A stretch of DNA of 13,761 bases from Candidatus Pelagibacter sp. (GCA_028097785.1 JAOHFB010000017.1:1-13761); one strand, 5' to 3'. Positions 8,298 through 13,761 are shown, counted from the stretch's first letter. The notes: generated by a model not told the origin, from the letters alone. Translations and numbers: made by a program.

Positions 8298-8305
8298 GGG
8301 ATTAG
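8237..8305 (+). pseudogene. Truncated copy of the 75-aa gene
   Basis: A GTG start opens a frame whose first 20 residues (MNKENASKLWKMIQEAGDYL) equal those of the intact gene at 9560, at protein and DNA level. It then reads GD and stops at TAG 8303-8305, so only 22 codons remain. Further right, frame 1 gives V-Q-P-x-P-H (8308-8325), then TYAD at 8347-8358 and NKSLKD at 8377-8394. These sit within about 5 bases of where the intact gene encodes SYAH and NASYKD. This hints that the rest is a heavily decayed paralogue rather than unrelated DNA. The similarity is weak and was read by eye. I do not think this copy makes a functional protein. Confidence 0.8.
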
Positions 8306-8321
8306 CGGTTCAACCTAATCC
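8299..8321. repeat. Inverted repeat at the truncation point
   Basis: GGATTA (8299-8304) pairs with TAATCC (8316-8321), and GGTT (8307-8310) pairs with AACC (8312-8315) around a single C. Two unpaired bases (GC) lie on the left arm. The near-palindrome begins two bases after identity between the duplicated segments is lost. No T run follows, so a terminator is unlikely. A link to the rearrangement is possible. Confidence 0.6.
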
Positions 8322-8390
8322 ACATTAAGCTACACTATTCTACAGTACTTATGCGGATATCAAAAAGTTAGCTTGAAATAAATCGCTTAA

Positions 8391-8474
8391 AGACTCATCA
8401 ATTTAATTAAAAAACTTGATCCCAAACTTGTAGAAAAAGAGATAAATCAAATAGTCAATTCTAAGGCTTTTTGA
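8391..8474 (+). pseudogene. Probable 3' remnant of a coding sequence
   Basis: After the TAA at 8388-8390, this frame reads 27 residues (RLINLIKKLDPKLVEKEINQ, then IVNSKAF) and stops at TGA 8472-8474. The composition is protein-like, with an alternating charged and hydrophobic pattern, but there is no start codon of any usual kind. The block between the truncated copy and the lipoprotein gene therefore seems to be decayed coding DNA. The AAACTTGTAGAAAAAGAGAT at 8424-8443 differs by one base from 9520-9539, upstream of the intact 75-aa gene. Confidence 0.4.
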
Positions 8475-8486
8475 TAACATTTTATT

Positions 8487-8915
8487 ATGAAAAAATTTTT
8501 AATTCTCTTTTTTTTACTTCCAATTCTTAATGGTTGTATAAGTCTTCCACCTGCTACTAATGTCGAGGGTGCATCTACAATATCTGGAGTAGAAAAAGTT
8601 TATGTTGACTCTAAAAGCTCAGAACAAATCAGAGTATATTATAGTGCTTGTGCTTTCTGCTTTGGTTATGCGGAAATAGCTCAAGAAGTAGCTGAAAAAC
8701 ATTGTTCTAATTTTAATAAAAAAGCACGTTTTGATTATAGGGAGGAACTTTCATTTGACAACATAGATCAATACAATTGTGTTGGAGTACTTAAAGTTAA
8801 AAGTTTTGAAGAAAAAAAGAGTGATGCAACAAAACAATGTTTGGATATAGGTTTTAAGGAAGGAACTGAAAATTTTTCAAATTGTGTTCTAAGATTAGTG
8901 GCTGCAGACTCTTAA
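8487..8915 (+). CDS. Small lipoprotein, function unknown
   Basis: This 142-residue protein starts with a short basic N-terminus and a hydrophobic core (KKFLILFFLLPI), then a lipobox LNGC with the lipidation cysteine at residue 17. It should be exported and anchored to a membrane by signal peptidase II processing. The mature part has several further cysteines. Its C-terminal tail (CLDIGFKEGTENFSNCVLRL) fits a pattern seen at the ends of many small proteobacterial lipoproteins: C, GF, GT, an aromatic residue, then C-x-L-x-L. I do not recognise the rest. It is followed 23 bases later by another exported protein with a near-identical first five residues, MKKFLI. It lies between the two copies of the duplicated segment. 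Confidence 0.8.
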   Translation: MKKFLILFFLLPILNGCISLPPATNVEGASTISGVEKVYVDSKSSEQIRVYYSACAFCFGYAEIAQEVAEKHCSNFNKKARFDYREELSFDNIDQYNCVGVLKVKSFEEKKSDATKQCLDIGFKEGTENFSNCVLRLVAADS

Positions 8916-8918
8916 AAT

Positions 8919-8932
8919 ACTATAGGATTTTA
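8919..8932 (+). repeat. Repeat element ACTATAGGATTTTA, copy 1
   Basis: The 14-mer ACTATAGGATTTTA directly follows the lipoprotein stop codon. The same 14-mer spans the end of the next gene at 9490-9503. Its core, TATAGGAT, occurs four times in this region, at 8190, 8921, 9492 and 9502, always at a gene boundary. Confidence 0.75.
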
Positions 8933-8938
8933 AATTAG

Positions 8939-9496
8939 ATGAAAAAATTTTTGATATTTATATTTATTTTATTCAATCAACCTACTTTTTCTGAAATCAC
9001 ATTTGAAAAAAAAAAATTATTAAAAAACTTTGATTGTGGAGAAACTAAATTTGGTTTTGAGAATACAATTAATTCTAAAAATCAAAAGATTACAGTGTGG
9101 GCATCATTAAGTGATGATCTAAGCTACTCATTACCCATCTCAATAGTGTCAGGAAAATCTGATAAAGATTTTAAAAGTATTTTTACTTTTTATAATGATC
9201 CTATCAAATATAAACATACAGATGGAAACACCTACAATTTGATAACTGGATATGTGTTATTTGATCAGTTTGGTGATCAAAAAAGTCTTACTTTAGCATC
9301 AGCACTTTATGAATTAGATGAAAAAACTATTAATAATATATTAGCTTCACTAGATTATTTATATGCCGAATATGATGATAAAAAATATATTGATAAGTTA
9401 ATTGAAAATTTTTTATTTATTGAAAAAGCTTTGTCTGAAAAAGAACCAGTTCAAAATAAAGTGACTAGAGAAACCTGTATCTTAAATAAACTATAG
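8939..9496 (+). CDS. Exported protein with signal peptide, function unknown
   Basis: This 185-residue protein begins with a clear signal peptide (MKKFLIFIFILFNQPTFSE). Cleavage is likely after the FS near residue 18, giving a soluble periplasmic or secreted protein. There is no lipobox. The mature part has a cysteine early (FDCGE) and another six residues from the end (ETCILNKL), which could form a disulfide. No other membrane segment is visible. I do not recognise a family. It follows the lipoprotein gene by 23 bp with the same MKKFLI start, so the two are probably co-expressed and may descend from duplicated 5' ends. The stop codon lies inside the TATAGGAT repeat at 9492-9499. Confidence 0.75.
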   Translation: MKKFLIFIFILFNQPTFSEITFEKKKLLKNFDCGETKFGFENTINSKNQKITVWASLSDDLSYSLPISIVSGKSDKDFKSIFTFYNDPIKYKHTDGNTYNLITGYVLFDQFGDQKSLTLASALYELDEKTINNILASLDYLYAEYDDKKYIDKLIENFLFIEKALSEKEPVQNKVTRETCILNKL

Positions 9497-9512
9497 GATT
9501 TTATAGGATAAC
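9490..9512 (+). repeat. Composite repeat junction
   Basis: ACTATAGGATTTTA (as at 8919) runs straight into TTATAGGATAAC (as at 8189), so two TATAGGAT cores stand 10 bp apart. The left partner is the sequence that follows the lipoprotein gene. The right partner is the sequence that starts the duplicated segment. The arrangement looks like a recombination seam at a short shared sequence. Confidence 0.65.
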
Positions 9513-9620
9513 TTGTAGAAAACTTGTAGCAAAAGAGATGAAACATAAAATGGGGCGATGTGAACAAAGAAAACGCAAGTAAACTGTGGAAAATGATACA
9601 GGAAGCTGGCGATTATTTGG
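9501..9620 (+). repeat. Right copy of duplicated segment
   Basis: This copy pairs with 8189-8297. The 63 identical bases at 9558-9620 cover the GTG start and first 20 codons of the intact 75-aa gene. Upstream, ACTTGTAGAAA is followed by ACTTGTAGCAA in tandem, which accounts for the 11 extra bases relative to the left copy. Confidence 0.93.
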
Positions 9621-9787
9621 TGGGTCAACTGCCTGATCACCCCAATCATCCTAAAGGAAGAAACTCATACGCTCATGTTGCTATATGTGTAAAAGATCAT
9701 TTTAATGCTAGTTATAAAGATATTCCTGATGAAAAGTTTGAGAAAGTTGTGAAGTATATTGAGTTTTTAAAAAAAAATCCTAATTAG
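9560..9787 (+). CDS. Small conserved-looking 75-aa protein, function unknown
   Basis: This is a soluble 75-residue protein with no signal peptide or membrane helix. It has an N-terminal helix (NKENASKLWKMIQEAGDYLV), a His/Pro-rich turn (DHPNHPKGRN, 26-35), YAHVAICVKDHF (37-48) and a C-terminal amphipathic helix ending in FLKKNPN. I do not recognise a named family. GTG is taken as the start: ATG codons just upstream are out of frame, and the 5' end is identical in the duplicated copy at 8237. A GGGG at 9552-9555 may serve as a ribosome binding site. The 3' end overlaps the convergent threonine aldolase gene by 8 bp. Confidence 0.75.
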   Translation: MNKENASKLWKMIQEAGDYLVGQLPDHPNHPKGRNSYAHVAICVKDHFNASYKDIPDEKFEKVVKYIEFLKKNPN

Positions 9788-10832
9788 AATTTTTTAAAGT
9801 CTCTAGTAACCCATCGACATCTTCTTCTTGGGTGTTCCAAGCCGCAACCAATCTTACAGATTTACCATCTAACTCTTCTTCATTCATTTTATAACCTTCT
9901 GAATTTAAATGTTCGATCATATTTCTTGGAAATTTTGCAAAAACTTCATTGGCCTCTGTTGGATATGAAAGTTTAACATCTGAATGACGAGCCAATCCTT
10001 CGCTTAGTCTTTTTCCCATCTTGTTTGCATGTTTGGCATTTCTTAGCCACACATCATTTGAAATATAAGCATCTAATTGAGCTGAAACAAAACGCATTTT
10101 TGATAATAAGTGTCCTGCTCTTTTCATTAAAAATGCAATGTTACCAACTAAATCTTTCTTAAAAAAAATTATTGCTTCAGCTGCAAGACAGCCATTTTTT
10201 GTTGCTCCAAATGACAATACATCAATACCTGATTTCCAAGTCATCTCAGCAGGTGTTACATCAAGAGAGACCAAAGCATTAGCAAACCTTGCTCCATCCA
10301 TGTGCATATTAAGATTATGTTTATGGGCAATATCTGAAATCTTTTTAATTTCATCTAGTTGATAAACCTCCCCAGTTTCACAAACTTGTGTAATGCTTAC
10401 TGATGAAGGTTGTGTGTGATGCACGATTCCTTTTCCTCCAATTGCTTCATCTAATTCTTTATCAGTTATTTTTCCATCAACTCCTTGTAATGTGACTAGT
10501 TTTCCACCTCCTGTATAAAACTCAGGAGCACCACATTCATCAGTATTTATATGGGATAACTTATGACAATAAATGTTTCCAAATGATGGTGTCATTGTCG
10601 ATAATGCTAAAGCATTAGCTGCTGTGCCTGACGCAGTTGGAAAAACAATTACCTCTTTTTCAAAAATTTCTGAGAATTTATCTTGTAACTCAGTTGAGAT
10701 TTGATCATTACCATAAGGAGTACTGTCTCCATCGTTTGCTTTAATGATTGCATCAAGAACTTCATGACAAGCACCAGCAACATTATCTGAAGCGAATTTT
10801 ACCCGCTCCCTTTTTGTTTTAATCTTAGCCAT
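9780..10832 (-). CDS. ltaE: Low-specificity L-threonine aldolase
   Basis: This 350-residue PLP enzyme of fold type I cleaves L-threonine (or allo-threonine) to glycine and acetaldehyde. Landmarks are FASDNVAGACHEVL at the N-terminus, the PLP-phosphate loop TASGTAAN (66-73), the stacking-histidine region CHKLSHINTDECGAPEF, HMDGARFANA (177-186), and the lysine that forms the Schiff base, K212, in SFGATKNG. The length is typical of the family. It is the last gene of the minus-strand operon and starts 1 bp after the amidinotransferase stop codon. The glycine it makes is the acceptor used by a classical AGAT, which gives the pairing a simple metabolic logic. Related beta-eliminating lyases share the fold, but the motifs favour threonine aldolase. 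Confidence 0.92.
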   Translation of the reverse strand: MAKIKTKRERVKFASDNVAGACHEVLDAIIKANDGDSTPYGNDQISTELQDKFSEIFEKEVIVFPTASGTAANALALSTMTPSFGNIYCHKLSHINTDECGAPEFYTGGGKLVTLQGVDGKITDKELDEAIGGKGIVHHTQPSSVSITQVCETGEVYQLDEIKKISDIAHKHNLNMHMDGARFANALVSLDVTPAEMTWKSGIDVLSFGATKNGCLAAEAIIFFKKDLVGNIAFLMKRAGHLLSKMRFVSAQLDAYISNDVWLRNAKHANKMGKRLSEGLARHSDVKLSYPTEANEVFAKFPRNMIEHLNSEGYKMNEEELDGKSVRLVAAWNTQEEDVDGLLETLKNSN

Positions 10833-10833
10833 A

Positions 10834-11949
10834 TTATTGTTTTGGAAAATAATCTTTTAGAGTGCCTTCTCTATATACATCGGCTGTACAACAATGAAGT
10901 CCTCCACCAAATGCATAAGCATCTCTTAATTCTACTGGCACAACTTCCATACCTAATTTATCTAACTGCTCTGCTTGATAAACTTCACTTTTTTCAACAC
11001 AAACTGTTTTAGGATTCAAAACTAGCACATTCATGGATAACCAAGTTGATGAATAGCACAAAGGTGGTGGTTCATTATGTGCAGGTTGTGCGCTATCTAC
11101 AATCTCCCAACCATTATCTTCAAATAGTTTTCTTTGCTCTGGTGGCAATCTTCTTTGTGGGTTGTTTATAATTAAACCCTCTTTAATTGGAGTAAATGTT
11201 GCATCAATATGAATTGGGTAAGGGTCACCTGGAAAATTAACAGCATGCACTCTATGATCTTTATAATGTCTCTTTAACCAATCAATTCCTTTTAAATTTG
11301 TTGTAAAACCATGTTGAACTACAAGATCCTTACCAAATCTAAGTACATCAGCAGCATCAAATAATGGCTCTTCTTCAGTGGTTACAAAGAATTTATCTTC
11401 AGTCCATTCTAATCTTTTTTGAATACCGATTTTATCTGACAAATAATCTTTTCTGTAATCCTTATCTGTTAACCTAGGTTTTGGTGCGGACTCATGTCTC
11501 ATATTTGGATCTTGATTATAATATTCTTGAAGTAAAGGCCGATAACAAAGATATTCAAACCATCTACAACGATAACTCATGGTTGCTTCTAACATTTCAT
11601 TTCCAACTGTAAGCAAAACGTCTCTTGGTGGCATGCAACCGAACATGCTTTCAGCTTCCCAATCTGGTGTTGATGTTTTTTGATTAAAATCAATTGGACT
11701 GGGGCGATCTACTTTAACTCCTCTTTTTTGAAGCATGTTTGAAAAATCATCTAATAACTGATTAGCTTTATCTACAGTGTCTTTTGTTCTTGGACCAAAT
11801 TGTCCTCTCATATCACTATCTTCAGGAACTTTTGCATCAAGTGCTGGTTCAGGGGCTGGTATACAAGTACCATCTGCTCTTCCAACAATTACATGCTTTA
11901 ATGGATCCCATTCATTCCAGCTATTAACAATAGTTTTAGTATCACTCAT
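10834..11949 (-). CDS. Glycine amidinotransferase (AGAT)-like
   Basis: This 371-residue amidinotransferase closely resembles human L-arginine:glycine amidinotransferase along its length. The classical reaction is arginine + glycine to ornithine + guanidinoacetate, through an amidino-cysteine intermediate. The catalytic residues can be placed by comparison with the human enzyme from memory: D198 (FDAADV; human D254), H247 (HIDATF; human H303) and C353 (GGGLHCCTADV; human C407). WLSMNVLVL and the REGTLKDYF tail also match. Residue 246, just before the histidine, is Ile where human AGAT has Met302, so another acceptor amine cannot be excluded. No signal or transit peptide is present. It lies 5 bp after creatinase and 1 bp before threonine aldolase, clearly in one operon. 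Confidence 0.9.
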   Translation of the reverse strand: MSDTKTIVNSWNEWDPLKHVIVGRADGTCIPAPEPALDAKVPEDSDMRGQFGPRTKDTVDKANQLLDDFSNMLQKRGVKVDRPSPIDFNQKTSTPDWEAESMFGCMPPRDVLLTVGNEMLEATMSYRCRWFEYLCYRPLLQEYYNQDPNMRHESAPKPRLTDKDYRKDYLSDKIGIQKRLEWTEDKFFVTTEEEPLFDAADVLRFGKDLVVQHGFTTNLKGIDWLKRHYKDHRVHAVNFPGDPYPIHIDATFTPIKEGLIINNPQRRLPPEQRKLFEDNGWEIVDSAQPAHNEPPPLCYSSTWLSMNVLVLNPKTVCVEKSEVYQAEQLDKLGMEVVPVELRDAYAFGGGLHCCTADVYREGTLKDYFPKQ

Positions 11950-11954
11950 AAGGA

Positions 11955-12773
11955 TTAAACTTTTATAATATTATGCTCAGGGCCAAAAGGAAATTTTGTA
12001 ATATTTTCTGCGCCATCTTTACCAATAACCAATATGTCATGCTCTCTATATCCCCCTGCTCCAGGATTTCCTTCAGGGATCATAATCATTGGCTCCATTG
12101 AGACCACCATATTTTCTTCAAGTACCGTATCAATATCTTCCCTAAGCTCTAAACCAGCTTCTCTTCCATAAAAATGTGAAAGCACTCCAAAAGAATGTCC
12201 ATAACCAAATGTTCGGTAGTGTAAGTAACCAAGTTCAACAAATAATTCATTAAGCTCATGACAGATATCAGAACATTTTACACCTGGTTTAATTAGTTCT
12301 AATCCACGTTTATGAACTTTTACGTTAGCCTCCCATGCTTTAAGACTTTCATCATCCACATGATCTAAAAATAATGTTCGCTCAAGTGCTGTGTAATAAC
12401 CTGAAATCATTGGAAACGTATTTAGCGATAAAATATCACCTTTGATAAGTTGTCTATTAGTTTTTGGATTGTGAGCACCATCTGTGTTGATACCTGACTG
12501 AAACCAAACCCACGTATCCATATATTCAGCACCAGGATATGTTTTTACAATTTCACGTTCCATACGGTCACGTCCAGCTATTGCAATTTCAATCTCTGTA
12601 TTTCCTTCTTTAATATTTTTGACAATTTCTTCTCCACCTAAATCTGCAATTCTTGCGCCATTTTTAATGATTTCAATTTCTTCATTGGATTTAATCATTC
12701 TAAGTTGCATTAAGTTTTTTGAAACATCGCTAAAAACTGAAAAAGAAAAAATAGAGCCAATCTTTTCTCTCAT
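11955..12773 (-). CDS. Creatinase, C-terminal pita-bread catalytic part
   Basis: This is the second reading frame of the broken creatinase, 272 residues from an ATG that is internal in the repaired protein. It holds the whole M24 catalytic fold. Placing residues against Pseudomonas creatinase from memory, H101 (TDGAHNP) is the general base H232, E131 (TALERT) is E262, R204 (YGREAG) is R335 and E227 (SMEPM) is E358. Metal-ligand patterns of true metallopeptidases are not needed in creatinases, which are metal-independent. GYGHSFG, LELREDIDTVLE and GAGGYREHDI are near-identical to that family. This part alone would lack the N-terminal domain that contributes F62 and R64 to the active site. Confidence 0.85.
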   Translation of the reverse strand: MREKIGSIFSFSVFSDVSKNLMQLRMIKSNEEIEIIKNGARIADLGGEEIVKNIKEGNTEIEIAIAGRDRMEREIVKTYPGAEYMDTWVWFQSGINTDGAHNPKTNRQLIKGDILSLNTFPMISGYYTALERTLFLDHVDDESLKAWEANVKVHKRGLELIKPGVKCSDICHELNELFVELGYLHYRTFGYGHSFGVLSHFYGREAGLELREDIDTVLEENMVVSMEPMIMIPEGNPGAGGYREHDILVIGKDGAENITKFPFGPEHNIIKV

Positions 12774-12775
12774 AT

Positions 12776-13171
12776 CTAAAGTAACATGATCATTTTCAAG
12801 ACCAATATTTTTGGAGGATCATCTCGTCCTATAATTGAGACTATTGCTCTTAAAAAATTATCTCTTTTCCAATCTGTATAAATTACGTTATCACAATGTG
12901 ATCTTCTCCAGGGTTGACTAGCATCAATATTAGCTGAAATAGTTGAGATCTTATTTTTAGTAACCACACAACCGTAGGGTCTGCCAAAAGAACAATAAAT
13001 AAATCCAGTGTAGTAAGCAATATTATGCATTGAGGTTAAAATAACCATATCAAGGTTATTTTGATCCATTACTGTTCTTAAATTATTTACTCTTCGATCA
13101 TATTCTAATTTTGAAAAAGGAAGTTTTACCTTCTCTCCATTTTTTAATGTAAAGAAATCTGGTCTTTCCAT
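12776..13171 (-). CDS. Creatinase, N-terminal domain fragment
   Basis: This is the first reading frame of the broken creatinase, 131 residues. Residues 1-123 follow the creatinase N-terminal domain with the same numbering: FSKLEYDRRVNNLR, TSMHNIAYYTGFIYCSFGRPY with F62 and R64 (substrate carboxylate contacts in Pseudomonas creatinase), ISTISANID, and QPWRRSHCDNVIYTDWKRDN. The last eight residues or so (VLKMIMLL) are out-of-frame sequence after the homopolymer, followed by a TAG stop. The fragment ends two bases before the ATG of the second frame. The domain has no known catalytic activity by itself. Confidence 0.85.
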   Translation of the reverse strand: MERPDFFTLKNGEKVKLPFSKLEYDRRVNNLRTVMDQNNLDMVILTSMHNIAYYTGFIYCSFGRPYGCVVTKNKISTISANIDASQPWRRSHCDNVIYTDWKRDNFLRAIVSIIGRDDPPKILVLKMIMLL

Positions 13172-13761
13172 TTAATTTAAACCTATGAATCTTTTATTCC
13201 ATCTCATTACCAAACTGTAATAGGTAAGGGATATAAAGAGAAAAAAACCACCTATAATCGTATTAGATGTTGGAATTTCGTTTATACCAAATAAAGGTAG
13301 CCATACCCAAAAAATTCCACCTATAACTTCTGTTAGAGATAGCAAAGTAAGTTCTGCAGCTGGTATAGCTTTAGATCCAATAGAATATAAAATTAAGCCT
13401 AAGCAAACTAAAGTTCCATGAAGAGAAAATAATGAACTATTGTAACTACTAGAAAAGAAAACATAATCGTTACTTAAAATTACAATTGTAGCAATTGTAA
13501 AACAAAAAAAACCAGCAAAAGCAGTTGTTGTAAATTTAGGGGTATCTTTACGCCATCTTAAAGTAACTGAAAAAACTGCAAAGCCTAAAGAAGAGGTAAT
13601 ACCAAAGACAAACCCTATTAATGATGTATCTGTACTATTTCCTACAGCCATAATACCAATACCAACTGTTGCGATAATAATTGATATCCAAACATTTAAA
13701 GAAATTTTTTCTCTTAAAAATAAAAAGGCAAGTAGCGCTGTAAAAAAAGGCATTGCAGCTA
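13172..13761 (-). CDS. EamA/DMT-family permease, C-terminal part (5' end outside window)
   Basis: This is the inner-membrane permease at the head of the visible minus-strand operon. The frame stays open through the ATG at 13753 to the window edge (reading A-A-M-P-F-F-T-A-L), so that ATG is internal; AAMPFFTALLAFLFLRE is the typical end of the first EamA half. About 195 residues are present, covering the end of the first half and the entire second half, with IPAAELTLLSLTE and FWVW near the C-terminus. These are shared with the EamA gene at 664-1524. Its stop codon touches the creatinase ATG with no gap, so the two are probably co-translated. This suggests transport of a guanidino compound or amino acid, but the direction and substrate are inference only. 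Confidence 0.88.
   Translation of the reverse strand, partial: AAMPFFTALLAFLFLREKISLNVWISIIIATVGIGIMAVGNSTDTSLIGFVFGITSSLGFAVFSVTLRWRKDTPKFTTTAFAGFFCFTIATIVILSNDYVFFSSSYNSSLFSLHGTLVCLGLILYSIGSKAIPAAELTLLSLTEVIGGIFWVWLPLFGINEIPTSNTIIGGFFLFISLTYYSLVMRWNKRFIGLN

Larger units (their letters stand above)
11955..13171 (-). pseudogene. Creatinase (creatine amidinohydrolase), frameshifted
   Basis: Read as one gene, this is an M24-fold creatinase of about 405 residues, matching the roughly 403 of Pseudomonas creatinase. The family hydrolyses creatine to sarcosine and urea. The frame breaks in a homopolymer (plus-strand T5, 12808-12812; coding strand CCAAAAATATTGG). With one more A the coding strand reads P-K-N-I-G-L-E-N-D-H-V-T-L-D-M and joins both halves exactly where the family has IGIEHDHLNL. 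Neither half shows further damage, and all six active-site positions I can place are kept. A sequencing or assembly indel, or a very recent mutation, is more likely than an old pseudogene. No canonical slippery heptamer for programmed frameshifting is present. The start ATG directly abuts the permease stop codon (0 bp). Confidence 0.88.

Noticed and set aside
8185..8486. Non-coding RNA gene in the 302-bp gap
   Set aside because: The sequence is better explained as a duplicated gene start plus decayed coding DNA; only one hairpin was seen and no known RNA family was recognised.
8487..9496. Toxin-antitoxin or phage-defence pair
   Set aside because: Both proteins carry export signals and show no nuclease, kinase or DNA-binding motifs.
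10138..10362. Plus-strand open frame inside threonine aldolase
   Set aside because: It overlaps the PLP-lysine region of an intact gene and has no family features.
12776..12820. Programmed ribosomal frameshift in creatinase
   Set aside because: The A5 run is short and the zero-frame codons CCA AAA ATA do not form a canonical slippery heptamer; sequencing indel or mutation is simpler.

Overview
The window looks like a piece of a streamlined, very AT-rich alphaproteobacterial genome. The SAR11 clade (Pelagibacterales) is the best guess. This rests on low GC, mostly tiny or overlapping gene junctions, few recognisable Shine-Dalgarno sites, and a gene set of GshB, a YcaD-like MFS permease, YajQ, several EamA permeases, glycine amidinotransferase and a creatinase-type M24 hydrolase. 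I see no rRNA, tRNA, CRISPR array, transposase or integrase. The window starts inside one gene (gshB) and ends inside another (an EamA permease).

Layout. (1) 1-2898, plus strand: the 3' part of glutathione synthetase, an EamA/DMT permease joined to it by an ATGA overlap, and an MFS permease. (2) 2936-3955, minus strand: a D-2-hydroxyacid dehydrogenase, divergent from the next block across 67 bp. (3) 4023-8184, plus strand: YajQ, a TPR/SPINDLY-type (GT41) glycosyltransferase, a YdcF/DUF218 membrane protein and a SAM methyltransferase. The last three look like one cell-surface or glycosylation unit. (4) 8185-9787, plus strand: a small, scarred, variable region. It has a truncated or decayed copy of a 75-aa gene, two short exported proteins (one a lipoprotein), and then the intact 75-aa gene. 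The two copies share 63 identical bases. Several short repeats and an inverted repeat lie at the junctions. (5) 9780-13761, minus strand: a tight operon read from right to left as EamA permease, creatinase (broken by one base), glycine amidinotransferase and threonine aldolase, with gaps of 0, 5 and 1 bp.

The most interesting biology is block 5. Threonine aldolase makes glycine. An AGAT-type amidinotransferase moves the amidino group of arginine onto glycine, or onto a similar amine. A creatinase-type hydrolase splits a guanidino acid such as creatine or guanidinoacetate into urea and an amino acid. An EamA permease could carry a substrate or product. Together they suggest a guanidino-compound pathway, possibly a two-step bypass of arginase in which glycine is recycled. 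The creatinase is in two frames here because of a -1 error or mutation in a five-base homopolymer. All the active-site residues I could place are still present, so a sequencing error or a very recent mutation is likely. The most interesting structural signal is the repeat-flanked region at 8185-9620.
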